A stretch of DNA of 64,000 nt from the NCBI RefSeq assembly GCF_014199535.1, contig NZ_JACHNV010000004.1:124001-188000 (forward strand). Reading direction: 5' to 3'. Position 1 is the first letter of the stretch. Every line of letters starts with the position of its first letter. The DNA is from Hymenobacter latericoloratus (lineage in GTDB: Bacteria > Bacteroidota > Bacteroidia > Cytophagales > Hymenobacteraceae). Position numbers and translations under genes: made by a program. The notes beneath the pieces are model-generated. The model saw only the letters and a program-made list of their open reading frames with translations. It ran no database searches and was not told the DNA's origin. Shown here in pieces: positions 33,705 to 42,526 of this stretch.

Positions 33705-36506
33705 ATGCCCCCAATTTTTACCCGGTTTTTCTTATTGGCTACCTGGGTACTGTTGAGCTTCACCGCCGCCCGAGCCCAGACAGTGGCTCCCACAGCTGAA
33801 ATCAACGGGACCGTTAGCTCTGACAAAGGGGAGGTGCTGCCTGCTACGACGGTAGTTGCCATTCACCTGCCCACCGGCATCCGCCGCACGACCACCACCG
33901 ATGACCAGGGCGCTTTCAGCATTCCGGCCATGTTAGCCGGTGGCCCCTACACCATCCAGATTGCGCAGTCGGGCTACCGTACTCAACTGCTGACCAACGT
34001 ATTTCTGGTAGCCGACAAGCCCAGCCGCTTCGTGACGGTTATGCCCGTGGCTACGGTAGCCGTAGGTACCCGCCGCGCCGACCGCACCCTGCTGGAATCG
34101 ACGGTGCCCGTGGACGTGATTGACATGCGCGAGCTGTTACCCCTGGTGCCCCAGACCGACCTGACCCAGGTGCTACACCACGTTGTGCCCTCGTTCAACT
34201 CAACCCGCCAAACCTCGGCCGACGGCGCCGACCATGTGGACCCCATTAGCCTGCGTGGCCTGGCCCCCGACCAGACCCTGGTGCTGGTAAACGGCAAGCG
34301 CCGCCACACTACCTCCCTGATTAACCTGCTCGGGAGCCGGGGGCTAGGCAGCGTAGGGTATGATTTGAACACGCTGCCCACCAACGCCATTGAGCGGGTG
34401 GAAGTGCTGCGCGACGGTGCAGCGGCCCAGTACGGCTCCGATGCCATTGCCGGCGTAATCAACATCAACCTGAAATCAGACAACCACGGCGGTAACGCCC
34501 TGCTGAGCACGGGTATTACCAGCGCCGGCGACGGCCTCACGGGCCTGCTGAGCCTGAACCAAGGGCTGAAACTGGGCAAAAAAGGCTTCCTGAACCTGAC
34601 GGCCGATGCCGACTACCGCGGCGCCACCACCCGCCGGCCCCAGCGCGACATTGCCTCCTGGCCCGTTTTCTCGTATGATGCCGAGGAAGAGCGCCAGATG
34701 ATGGCCGCTTCGGGCAAAACCTACGCCGACTTCGAGCAGCAGAACGGCGACGCTAAGATGCGCAACCTGCGCGGCGTGTATAACCTGTCGATGCCGCTGT
34801 CGGAGAAAATCCGGCTGTACTCGTTCGGGGGCTACAACTTCCGTCGGGGCGAGGCCGTGGCCCCGTGGGTACTACCCGCCTCTGCCTCCGCCGACATCGT
34901 GGACGACATTTTCCCCCTGGGCTACCAGCCCCACATCAACACCCGCATTCACGATGCTTCGGCCGTAGCCGGATTCGATTTCACGCTGGGCCAATGGAAC
35001 CTGGACCTCAGCCACGTGGTGGGCCGCAACCAGATGCGCTACGATGTAACCAACACCCTGAACAGCACCCTGGGCAGTGCCTCGCCCACCGAGTTTGAGG
35101 CGGGGGGGCTGCGCTTCACCCAAAACGTGAGTAACGCTACCTTCAGCCGCCTGTTCCCGAAAGCCCTGGCCGGTACGAACGTGGCGTTCGGGGCCGAGCT
35201 GCGCCATGACCGGTATTCCATTCTGGCCGGCGAGGAAGCTTCCTACTTTGATTACGGCAAGGGCAAAGCCGATGCTTCGGCCGGGGCCCAGGGCTTTATT
35301 GGCTTTGACCCCAGTACCACTATCAGCGGCACGCGCCGCAACGTGGGCGCCTTCGCCGACGTGGAAGCGGACATCACCAAGCAGTGGATGGTAGAAACCG
35401 CTCTGCGCTTCGAGAACTACAACTCCTTTGGCTCGGCCTTTACGTACAAGGTGGCCTCGCGCCTCCAGCTGGCGAAGGCCGTAGCTGTGCGGGGCGCCTT
35501 CAACACGGGCTTCCGGGCCCCGGCTTTGCAGCAGGTACTGTACCGCCAGCTCACGCTGCTGCCCACCTCTACCGGCCCCAAGTACAGCGGCATCTTTAAT
35601 AACCAAAGCGAGGTAGCGGCGGCCGCCGGCATTGGCCAGCTCCAGCCCGAACGCTCCCGCAACATCAGCGCGGGCCTGGTTGTGACGCCTACCCCCGCTC
35701 TGACGCTGACCCTGGACGCCTACCAGATTGACATCGACGACCGGATTCTGCTTTCCGGGCAGTTTGGCCAGGATACCACCGGCGCGCGCCCGGCCCTGAA
35801 CCAGGCCCTGGCCGCGGCCAACGCCGACAACGCCCAGTTCTTTACCAATGCCGCCGATACCCGCACCCGCGGCCTCGACGCCGTGGTAACCTACCGCAAC
35901 GCCGTGGGCCGGGGCACGCTTAACCTAAGCTTGGCCGCCAACTTCAACCAGACCACCATCCGGACTCTGCACGTGCCCAGCCAGTTCCAGGCCCTGCAAA
36001 TCGACAACAAGCCCGGCAACAACTACATCGACCAGCGCCAGCTGTCGTTGGTGACCACCGGCAACCCGGCCAGCAAGCTTATCCTGAGCACCGGTTATGA
36101 CCTGGGCAAGTTCAGCGTGCTGATGCGCAATTTCTACTTCGGCCGGGTGCAGACCTACGACTTCAACTTCGACGGCCTGGATGAGGGTAGCGTGTTCCTG
36201 GATTTCCGGGCCAAAGCCACTACCGACTTAACGGTAGCCTTCCGCCCCACCAAAGGGTTGCAGCTGACGGCGGGCGTTAACAACGTGTTTAACGTCTACC
36301 CTGACCACATCAGCAAGGCCGCCCGCCAGGGCCGCGCCCCCGATGGGTTTGCCTCCCTGGAGCAGTACGGCCAGTACTTCCAGCAAACCTACGGCCGCCC
36401 CGTCAACGTGCCCTACGATTTCGATATCCTGCCTTATCAGTCGCAGCAGATGCCCCTTACTGGTCGGTACTTCTACCTGAAGGCCGTGTACAACCTGGGC
36501 CTCTAG
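33705..36506 (+). CDS. TonB-dependent receptor with carboxypeptidase-like N-terminal domain
   Basis: 933 residues from the ATG at 33705 (an upstream in-frame TTG adds two residues). A signal peptide ends AARAQ (about residue 25). Then come a carboxypeptidase-like beta-sandwich (INGTVSSDKGEVLPATTVVA, ~30-110), a plug domain with ISLRGLAPDQTLVLVNGKRR and DAIAGVININLKS, and a long beta-barrel ending YFYLKAVYNLGL. It should import a large substrate such as a siderophore or nutrient in a TonB/ExbBD-dependent way. No SusD-type partner is adjacent, so it is not a Sus pair; the substrate is unknown. Confidence 0.92.
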   Translation: MPPIFTRFFLLATWVLLSFTAARAQTVAPTAEINGTVSSDKGEVLPATTVVAIHLPTGIRRTTTTDDQGAFSIPAMLAGGPYTIQIAQSGYRTQLLTNVFLVADKPSRFVTVMPVATVAVGTRRADRTLLESTVPVDVIDMRELLPLVPQTDLTQVLHHVVPSFNSTRQTSADGADHVDPISLRGLAPDQTLVLVNGKRRHTTSLINLLGSRGLGSVGYDLNTLPTNAIERVEVLRDGAAAQYGSDAIAGVININLKSDNHGGNALLSTGITSAGDGLTGLLSLNQGLKLGKKGFLNLTADADYRGATTRRPQRDIASWPVFSYDAEEERQMMAASGKTYADFEQQNGDAKMRNLRGVYNLSMPLSEKIRLYSFGGYNFRRGEAVAPWVLPASASADIVDDIFPLGYQPHINTRIHDASAVAGFDFTLGQWNLDLSHVVGRNQMRYDVTNTLNSTLGSASPTEFEAGGLRFTQNVSNATFSRLFPKALAGTNVAFGAELRHDRYSILAGEEASYFDYGKGKADASAGAQGFIGFDPSTTISGTRRNVGAFADVEADITKQWMVETALRFENYNSFGSAFTYKVASRLQLAKAVAVRGAFNTGFRAPALQQVLYRQLTLLPTSTGPKYSGIFNNQSEVAAAAGIGQLQPERSRNISAGLVVTPTPALTLTLDAYQIDIDDRILLSGQFGQDTTGARPALNQALAAANADNAQFFTNAADTRTRGLDAVVTYRNAVGRGTLNLSLAANFNQTTIRTLHVPSQFQALQIDNKPGNNYIDQRQLSLVTTGNPASKLILSTGYDLGKFSVLMRNFYFGRVQTYDFNFDGLDEGSVFLDFRAKATTDLTVAFRPTKGLQLTAGVNNVFNVYPDHISKAARQGRAPDGFASLEQYGQYFQQTYGRPVNVPYDFDILPYQSQQMPLTGRYFYLKAVYNLGL

Positions 36507-36537
36507 CACCAGCCAACGCATTTTTGCTCTAGCTGCC

Positions 36538-37929
36538 ATGAACCATCTGTTTCGTTTGGGCCGCCTGCTGTTGGGCCTGAGTATCGTTATGCTCATGGGG
36601 GGGCGGCCGGCTGCGGCCGCCGCCTCCCTGGAGGGCTTCTGGAAAGGCCCTCTGAAAATGCCAGGGGGCCAACTGGAAGTGGTATTCCGCTTGGTAAGCC
36701 TGACCAACGGCTCCTACTTCGCGACCCTCGATGTACCGCTGCAAAAAATCAGCCGCTTGCCCGTAACCGTCACTACCCACGGCGACACGGTAGTATTTGA
36801 GGCCGAAGACGTGGGCAGCCAGTTCACCGGCCAGCTGCTACCGGGCGGCAAGGAAGTGCAGGGCACCTGGAAGCAGCCCGGCTACTCCGTGCCCATGACC
36901 CTGCAGTACGCTCCTCCGCCCATCAGTACGGCTCCTAAGGCCCGCCTGACCCCGCCTTACCGCGAAGAAGACGTGCAGTACACTAACACCGCCGCCGACC
37001 TGCGCTTTGGCGGCCAGTTGACGGTACCGGCCGGCGAAGGCCCGTTTCCGGCCGTGGTGCTGGTTGCCGACGATGCCGGCTACGACCGTGACGGAACCGT
37101 GGGCGACTACCGCCTACTGGGCATTCTGGGCGACTACCTCACGCGCCGCGGCATTGCCGTGCTGCGGTTTGATAGCCGCGGAGCCGGCGAAACCGGCGGC
37201 ATTCTGGCTACCGTGGAGGAAACCGTCACCGACGTGCAGGCGGCTCTTAACTACCTCCGCACTCGGCCCGAAATCAACCTGAGCCAGCTCGGCGTAATCG
37301 GGCACGGACTGGGCGGGAACGTGGCGCTGCTGACCGCCGCGCAGCCGCTACCCCCCAACTTTGTGGTAGCCCTGGCGGCGCACGGGCAGCGGGGAGCTCC
37401 GCTGGCAGTGGAGCAGCAGGCTAACACCCTCAAATCGTTGGGGGCCGATGAGGCCCAGGTAGAGGCCGCCGTAAAACGCCAGCAGGCTATTATGGAAATT
37501 ATTCAGAATACGGCCAACGCTGCCCAGGCCCGTGCCATCGTGGCCAACATGATCCGCCAGACCAATCCGTCGGTCGATTCCATTACGGCCCGGGCCGGCG
37601 CTGTAGAACTAACTACCCGGCGCTACCGCAGTTATCTGGCCTTTGACCCGCTGCCCAAACTGGGCCAGGTAAAATGCCCCGTGCTGCTGCTCAATGGCAC
37701 CGCCGACCTGAACGTAGCCCCCGAGACCAACCTGACTGCCCTAAGCAAGGCCCTCAGGGGCAACAACGCCGTTACCAGCCGCAAGCTTACCGGTGTCAAC
37801 CATTTGTTCCAGAGCGATGCCTCCACCTGGCCGCTGGTAAATGGAGTGCCCAAGGAAAGCTTCTCGCCCGAAGCGGAAGAAGTCATCCGCCAGTGGATTG
37901 TCAGTCTGACGCAGAAGAAAACTCCCTGA
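36538..37929 (+). CDS. Secreted alpha/beta-hydrolase-like protein lacking the nucleophile
   Basis: 463 residues with a signal-like N-terminus (LGLSIVMLMGGRPAAAAA). A beta-rich N-terminal domain of about 130 residues precedes an alpha/beta-hydrolase fold. The nucleophile elbow reads GHGLGG at residues 255-260, with Gly257 (GGA) where the catalytic Ser is expected. The likely catalytic Asp (LNGTADLNVAPETN) and His (GVNHLFQ) are retained. Relatives are dienelactone-hydrolase-like esterases or peptidases; this copy is probably non-hydrolytic or uses another residue. It follows the TonB receptor by 31 bases, so the two may act on the same substrate. Confidence 0.7.
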   Translation: MNHLFRLGRLLLGLSIVMLMGGRPAAAAASLEGFWKGPLKMPGGQLEVVFRLVSLTNGSYFATLDVPLQKISRLPVTVTTHGDTVVFEAEDVGSQFTGQLLPGGKEVQGTWKQPGYSVPMTLQYAPPPISTAPKARLTPPYREEDVQYTNTAADLRFGGQLTVPAGEGPFPAVVLVADDAGYDRDGTVGDYRLLGILGDYLTRRGIAVLRFDSRGAGETGGILATVEETVTDVQAALNYLRTRPEINLSQLGVIGHGLGGNVALLTAAQPLPPNFVVALAAHGQRGAPLAVEQQANTLKSLGADEAQVEAAVKRQQAIMEIIQNTANAAQARAIVANMIRQTNPSVDSITARAGAVELTTRRYRSYLAFDPLPKLGQVKCPVLLLNGTADLNVAPETNLTALSKALRGNNAVTSRKLTGVNHLFQSDASTWPLVNGVPKESFSPEAEEVIRQWIVSLTQKKTP

Positions 37930-38003
37930 TTTTTTGCGGAAAGACCTACCTGAGGGGCTAATCTGCGTACTACGTATCTCGTTTATTTAATCTCCCCTTT
38001 ACC

Positions 38004-38654
38004 ATGAAAAAGCACCTTCTTTCCCTGCTGGCTGCTACCACGCTGCTGGCTTCTTGCTCTGATCTGAAAAAGCCCGAAGAAAAAGACCAGCCCCAGGAGG
38101 CTACTGCTGATACTGCCGTAGTGTACCGCGACGGGCAAACGGCAGCTGACGCCGCTGGCGATGCTACGGCGGCCACCGGTAACGCCGCCGACAAAGCCGG
38201 TAATGCGGTCAGCAATGCCTGGGACATGACCAAAGCCAAGCTGGCCGACGTGAAGCTGGAAGAAATTGACCTGCCCGAAGTGAGCGTACGCGGCGACGAC
38301 CAATACAATGTGTACGGGCTTGAGGAAAAAGTACTTTTTGACACGGATAAAGCTGAAATCAAGCCTACCGCTACCCGCGCCCTGTCCGAAATCAGCGCCT
38401 CTATTGCCCGCCGCCACCGTGGCAAAGACATCCAGGTAATGGGCTTTGCTGACGCCCGCGGCGACAAAAACTACAACCGCGAGCTGAGCGCCCAGCGCGC
38501 CGCCGCCGTGCGCGACTGGCTCGTGAAAAACGGTCAGGTAGCCGCCGACAAAATCAGCCTGGAGCCCATGGGCGAAGCCGCACCGGTTGCTTCCAACGCC
38601 ACGGCTGCCGGCCGCCAGGAAAACCGCCGCGTAGAAATTGCCGTGCGCAAGTAA
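38004..38654 (+). CDS. OmpA-family lipoprotein
   Basis: 216 residues. Signal and lipobox LLASCS put the lipid-attached Cys at 18. A low-complexity Ala/Asp/Thr linker (about 35-80) leads to the OmpA C-terminal domain (about 110-215): VLFDTDKAEIKPTATRAL, VMGFADARGDKNYNRELSAQRAAAVRDWL and GRQENRRVEIAV, which are the peptidoglycan-binding features including the Asp/Arg pair. It tethers the outer membrane to the wall. The gene converges with a leftward gene across a strong terminator. Confidence 0.88.
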   Translation: MKKHLLSLLAATTLLASCSDLKKPEEKDQPQEATADTAVVYRDGQTAADAAGDATAATGNAADKAGNAVSNAWDMTKAKLADVKLEEIDLPEVSVRGDDQYNVYGLEEKVLFDTDKAEIKPTATRALSEISASIARRHRGKDIQVMGFADARGDKNYNRELSAQRAAAVRDWLVKNGQVAADKISLEPMGEAAPVASNATAAGRQENRRVEIAVRK

Positions 38655-38841
38655 AATCGCAGACTGCCGCTGCTTTTCTTGATTTCGCTGATTGCTAACG
38701 GCGCAATACCAGAGAACCAGTCAGCATTCTAAAAACCAAAAAGGCCGCCTCACAGTGTGAGGCGGCCTTTTTTGCCAAAGGCGGTATTTCTGTTTACTGC
38801 AATCAGCGAAGTCAGATTAATCAGCGACAATCTGCAGTTTA
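38653..38841. repeat. 43-bp mirrored inverted repeat around convergent stop codons
   Basis: Arms 38653-38695 and 38799-38841 match over 32 of 43 positions as inverted repeats, most mismatches being transitions. They begin at or inside the stop codons of the two convergent genes, so both transcripts end in near-identical sequence (GCAGA-TG-CGCTG...TTTCGCTGATTGC). A perfect terminator hairpin lies between them. Confidence 0.6.
38738..38772. terminator. Bidirectional intrinsic terminator
   Basis: Perfect 17-bp arms 38738-38754 and 38756-38772 (AAAAAGGCCGCCTCACA) with A and T runs at either end. Confidence 0.92.
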
Positions 38842-39741
38842 GTCTTTAATCTGATCCACCTCGGCCCGGATCATGGCGTTGTAGCGCTGGCCGTTGTTGG
38901 CCAGGGTAATCAGGCTCCAGCCCCGGCCGATGGTGTAGTTCCAGGTACGGCTTTCCTTGAACTCGAAAGTTGGGCGCAGAATCTGGCCGTAGGGCGTGTA
39001 GTTGTCCATGAAGTTGGTGGTGTAGAACTTGTCGCCGCTCACAATCCACTCCATGGCCACGAAGAAGCCTTCCGTCGGGGCTTCAATGTTGTACTGGGTC
39101 AGGTCAATAGTGTACCACTCGCCGCCTTTCGGCGCCGATACTACGATGTTCTCGGTCAGCAGGTCGGTGTTGGGCGAGTTGTAGTTGCCGTCAGCTTTGT
39201 AGAGACGCACCCGGAAAGGCTCCCGCGGAAAACCGTTTTCCCCAATGTAGAACGATACCGAGCGCACGTTACCCAGCTTTTTGCCTTTGTCGTTTTTCAC
39301 GAAGAAAGCGTACTGGCTGCCCGGCATGCCCTGAATCATGCCTTCGCCCGGCGTGCTCGACTTCGAGCCCAGGTCCAGGTTTTTGATCTTGGCGCTGCTG
39401 ACCACTTTTACTTCCTTCAGGGCAATAGCGCGCTTGGGAACCTCAATGATCATGTCCTGGATTTTAATACCGGGCTTGATCAGCACTGCCCGGTGGAAGT
39501 AGCCGAGCGCTACCACTACCAGCGAGTCCTGGGGGTTTTTCTCGGGCATGGCAATCTGGAAGTAGCCGTACTCGTTGGTCAGGGCACCGGTTTGTTCTTC
39601 CTTCAGGCCGATGGAGGCGAAGGGAATAGGCTCCTTGGTCTTTTCATCGACGACGCGGCCCGAGATTTTGTTCTCCTGAGCGAAGCTCAGTGCCGGCAGA
39701 AGCAAAGCAAAGAAGAGAAGGGAAAGTACGCGTTGAAGCAT
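38839..39741 (-). CDS. Carboxypeptidase-like regulatory domain protein
   Basis: 300 residues with signal peptide ending LSFAQ (about residue 22). Residues 24-105 form a carboxypeptidase-like regulatory beta-sandwich (NKISGRVVDEKTKEPIPFASIGL...TNEYGYFQIAM). The rest is beta-rich, with a GRGWSLITLANNGQRYNAMI end, probably a periplasmic or surface domain. No catalytic motif. It is divergent from feoA; a functional link with iron uptake is only positional. Confidence 0.75.
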   Translation of the reverse strand: MLQRVLSLLFFALLLPALSFAQENKISGRVVDEKTKEPIPFASIGLKEEQTGALTNEYGYFQIAMPEKNPQDSLVVVALGYFHRAVLIKPGIKIQDMIIEVPKRAIALKEVKVVSSAKIKNLDLGSKSSTPGEGMIQGMPGSQYAFFVKNDKGKKLGNVRSVSFYIGENGFPREPFRVRLYKADGNYNSPNTDLLTENIVVSAPKGGEWYTIDLTQYNIEAPTEGFFVAMEWIVSGDKFYTTNFMDNYTPYGQILRPTFEFKESRTWNYTIGRGWSLITLANNGQRYNAMIRAEVDQIKD

Positions 39742-39764
39742 ATGCAGACAGTATATGGATATGC

Positions 39765-39797
39765 CAAAATTACAATGAATCTGGGCATTACATGCAA
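39765..39797 (-). promoter_or_regulatory. Promoter of the carboxypeptidase-like gene
   Basis: Minus strand TTG (39797-39795), 22 bases, TAATTTTG (39772-39765), 24 bases before the ATG. Confidence 0.55.
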
Positions 39798-39908
39798 GTA
39801 CTCTGAGAATATTTATACCAATGCAATTTGTCTTCGGAATAATTACAAATCAGACAATTATGCGTTGGGCAGGAGCAACAAAATGTCGCGCCCAAGCGAA
39901 AAGCTGGT

Positions 39909-39940
39909 TTTGGCCGAAACCTAAAAGGGTGGTACCTTTG
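39909..39940 (+). promoter_or_regulatory. Promoter of feoAB
   Basis: TTTG at 39909-39912, 20 bases, TACCTTTG at 39933-39940; 28 bases ahead of the GTG start of feoA. The AT-rich GTAAATCTAAATAA just after may hold an iron-regulator site, but no clear palindrome is seen. Confidence 0.72.
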
Positions 39941-39968
39941 TTTGAAGTAAATCTAAATAACTCCACCC

Positions 39969-40235
39969 GTGTCGAAGCGTTCCACTCTTACCCCGTCGCC
40001 GGCCGCGCCCCGCAGCGTGACAGACCTCCAACTGGGGGAGAGCGGCACCATCTGCTGCCTGAAAGACCCCGAAATGGCACTGAAGCTGTTGGAGATGGGG
40101 TGCATTCCGGGTACGCAGGTTCGGCTCAACAGCCGGGCGCCGTTGGGTTGCCCCATCACGGTGGTGGTAGGCGACATGGCAGACTACACGTTGTCGTTGC
40201 GGGTAAGTGAGGCGGCAACTATTCTCTTGAAATAA
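39969..40235 (+). CDS. feoA: FeoA-family SH3-like protein
   Basis: 88 residues starting with GTG. An N-terminal Ser/Pro extension precedes the SH3-like beta-barrel: VTDLQLGESGTICCL, a helix MALKLLEMGCIPGTQVRL and SLRVSEAATIL at the end. FeoA supports ferrous iron transport by FeoB. The feoB ATG follows 9 bases after the stop, so they are cotranscribed. Confidence 0.9.
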   Translation: MSKRSTLTPSPAAPRSVTDLQLGESGTICCLKDPEMALKLLEMGCIPGTQVRLNSRAPLGCPITVVVGDMADYTLSLRVSEAATILLK

Positions 40236-40244
40236 CCAGCGTAC

Positions 40245-42428
40245 ATGGCAGGCGGGCAATTACTTTCCGGCCGGGCCGGCGTGGGGGTATCGGCAGCCCA
40301 ACTGGAAAGAAGTGCCCTGCGCCATCCTGGCCCGCTGACCCGCATTGCGCTGGTTGGCAACCCCAACTCGGGTAAATCCTCGCTGTTCAACCAACTCACG
40401 GGCCTTAACCAGAAGGTAGGCAACTTCCCGGGCGTGACGGTGGACCGCAAAACGGGCATCAGCCAGCTGACTTCCCAGCACCGGGCCGAAATTATTGACC
40501 TGCCTGGTACGTACTCGCTCTACCCCAAGAGCCTCGATGAGAAGGTCATCACTGATCTGTTCTATGACCAGAGCAGTGACCAGTACCCCGACTTTGTGGT
40601 GGTAACGGCCGACGCGAGCAACCTGCGCCGCAACCTGCTGCTGTTTACCCAGCTAGCCGATATGGGCTTGCCTACGGTGCTGGCCCTGAACATGATGGAT
40701 GTGGCTGAGCAGCACGGCGTCCGGATTGATGTGGCCACGTTGCAGGAGGAGTTGGGTGTGCCCATCATCCCGATGAACGCCCGGAAGGGGGTAGGCATTG
40801 CCGCCCTTAAAATAGTGATGGCGCAAACCCTGGATGCGCCCGCTACTCGGTTCTACGTGCCTGATGAGGAGCTGCTGCCCATGATCCGGCAGATCCGCTA
40901 CTACTTTAACCTGCACAACGATTACCTGGCCCTGCATTACGCCCACCAGTACCGGCACATCAGCTTCCTGAGCCCCGACGACCGGGCCTATATTCAGGAG
41001 CTGACGGAGCAGTACGGCTTTGAGCCCACGGCGCGGCAGGCCCAGGAAACCATCGACCGGTACCAGCGCATCAACGAGATTCTGCTCAACTGCGTGTCGG
41101 TGACGCGCACGGAGAAAAACGAGCCCTACAGCAACCGCCTCGACCGGGTGCTGACCCATAAGGTGTGGGGCTACCTGATTTTTCTGGCTGTGCTGTTTCT
41201 GCTGTTCCAGGCAGTGTTTGAGCTGGCCAGCTACCCCATGGAGGTGATTGACTCTGGCGTGGCCTGGCTGAACGGCACCATCCAGGACCACCTTCACGGC
41301 CCACTGATTGACTTGCTGACGGAAGGCATTCTGGCCGGCTTGGGCGGGGTGCTAATTTTCATTCCGCAGATTGCCCTGCTGTTTGCCTTTATTGCCGTGC
41401 TGGAAGAAACCGGCTACATGGCCCGCGTTACGTTCATGATGGACCGCATCATGCGCAAGTTTGGGCTGAACGGCAAAAGCGTGGTGCCCCTGATTTCGGG
41501 CATGGCCTGCGCTGTGCCGGCCATCATGAGCGCGCGCACCATTGAGAACCGCAAAGACCGGCTCATCACCATCTTCGTGACGCCATTGATGTCGTGCTCG
41601 GCCCGCATTCCGGTGTACACCGTGCTCATTGGCTTAGTCGTGCCCGACCAGACGGTGCTGGGCATTTTTAACCTGCGTGGCGTGGCCCTGATGGGCTTGT
41701 ACCTGCTCGGGTTCGTGTCGGCCGTGGGCTCGGCGTGGGCCATGAAGCTGCTGATGCGCACCAAAGACCGGAGCTACTTTATCATGGAGTTTCCGGTGTA
41801 CCGCTGGCCGCGCTGGAAGAACGTGGGCCTTACTATTCTGGAGAAGGTGAAAGCCTTTGTGTTTCAGGCGGGTAAGGTGATTCTGGCCATTTCCGTGATT
41901 CTGTGGGTACTGGCCTCCTATGGCCCTTCCGGCGCCATGGAGCAGGCTGAGCGCACGGCCCGGGCTACCGCCGCTACGCAGGCCCTACCCCCCGCCGAAA
42001 CCGAAAGCCTGATTGCCTCGCAAAAGCTGGAAAGCTCCTACGCCGGCCATTTTGGGCACTTCATCGAGCCGGCTATCCGACCGCTGGGCTTCGACTGGAA
42101 GATTGGTATTTCCCTGCTGACTTCCTTTGCCGCCCGCGAAGTTTTTGTGGGCACTATCAGCACCATTTACAGCGTGGGTCAGGACGCTACCGAGCTGACG
42201 GTTCAACAAAAGCTGGCTACCGAAAAAGACGAGAGCGGGCAGCCGTTTTTCACGCCGGCGCGGGCGTTTTCGCTGCTGGTGTTCTATGTATTTGCCATGC
42301 AGTGCATGAGCACCCTGGCCGCCACTTACCGCGAAACTAAAGGCTGGAAGTGGCCCCTGCTCCAGATGTTTTACATGACGGGGCTAGCTTACGTTTCTTC
42401 CCTGCTGGTGTATCAGCTTCTGAAGTAG
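40245..42428 (+). CDS. feoB: Ferrous iron transporter FeoB
   Basis: 727 residues, normal family length. An N-terminal G protein carries GNPNSGKSSL (about 36), DLPGTYSL (about 85) and NMMD (about 148), then a GDI-like helical region. The membrane part contains two gate repeats: IPQIALLFAFIAVLEETGYMARVTFMMDR, and later SAREVFVG-type motifs (FAAREVFVGTISTIYSV), with GMACAVPAIMSARTI and CSARIPVY as the conserved gate Cys motifs. It imports Fe2+ into the cytoplasm. It ends with a perfect 65-base palindrome. Confidence 0.96.
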   Translation: MAGGQLLSGRAGVGVSAAQLERSALRHPGPLTRIALVGNPNSGKSSLFNQLTGLNQKVGNFPGVTVDRKTGISQLTSQHRAEIIDLPGTYSLYPKSLDEKVITDLFYDQSSDQYPDFVVVTADASNLRRNLLLFTQLADMGLPTVLALNMMDVAEQHGVRIDVATLQEELGVPIIPMNARKGVGIAALKIVMAQTLDAPATRFYVPDEELLPMIRQIRYYFNLHNDYLALHYAHQYRHISFLSPDDRAYIQELTEQYGFEPTARQAQETIDRYQRINEILLNCVSVTRTEKNEPYSNRLDRVLTHKVWGYLIFLAVLFLLFQAVFELASYPMEVIDSGVAWLNGTIQDHLHGPLIDLLTEGILAGLGGVLIFIPQIALLFAFIAVLEETGYMARVTFMMDRIMRKFGLNGKSVVPLISGMACAVPAIMSARTIENRKDRLITIFVTPLMSCSARIPVYTVLIGLVVPDQTVLGIFNLRGVALMGLYLLGFVSAVGSAWAMKLLMRTKDRSYFIMEFPVYRWPRWKNVGLTILEKVKAFVFQAGKVILAISVILWVLASYGPSGAMEQAERTARATAATQALPPAETESLIASQKLESSYAGHFGHFIEPAIRPLGFDWKIGISLLTSFAAREVFVGTISTIYSVGQDATELTVQQKLATEKDESGQPFFTPARAFSLLVFYVFAMQCMSTLAATYRETKGWKWPLLQMFYMTGLAYVSSLLVYQLLK

Positions 42429-42432
42429 ATTT

Positions 42433-42497
42433 TACCCCATGCACACGAAAAAGCCTGCTGAACTGAGTTCAGCAGGCTTTTTCGTGTGCATGGGGTA
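42433..42497. terminator. Perfect 65-base palindromic terminator after feoB
   Basis: Arms 42433-42464 and 42466-42497 are a perfect 32-bp pair around a single G: TACCCCATGCACACG then A run, AAAGCCTGCTGAACT on the left. The A and T runs make it functional in both directions. Confidence 0.93.
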
Positions 42498-42526
42498 GTA
42501 AGGCGAAATACACATTTCGCCTTACT
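42497..42526 (-). terminator. Hairpin at the stop of the RsmI-like gene
   Basis: Perfect 13-bp stem AGTAAGGCGAAAT (42497-42509) with 42514-42526 and ACAC loop; it includes the stop codon of the leftward methyltransferase gene and abuts the feoB palindrome. Confidence 0.6.
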
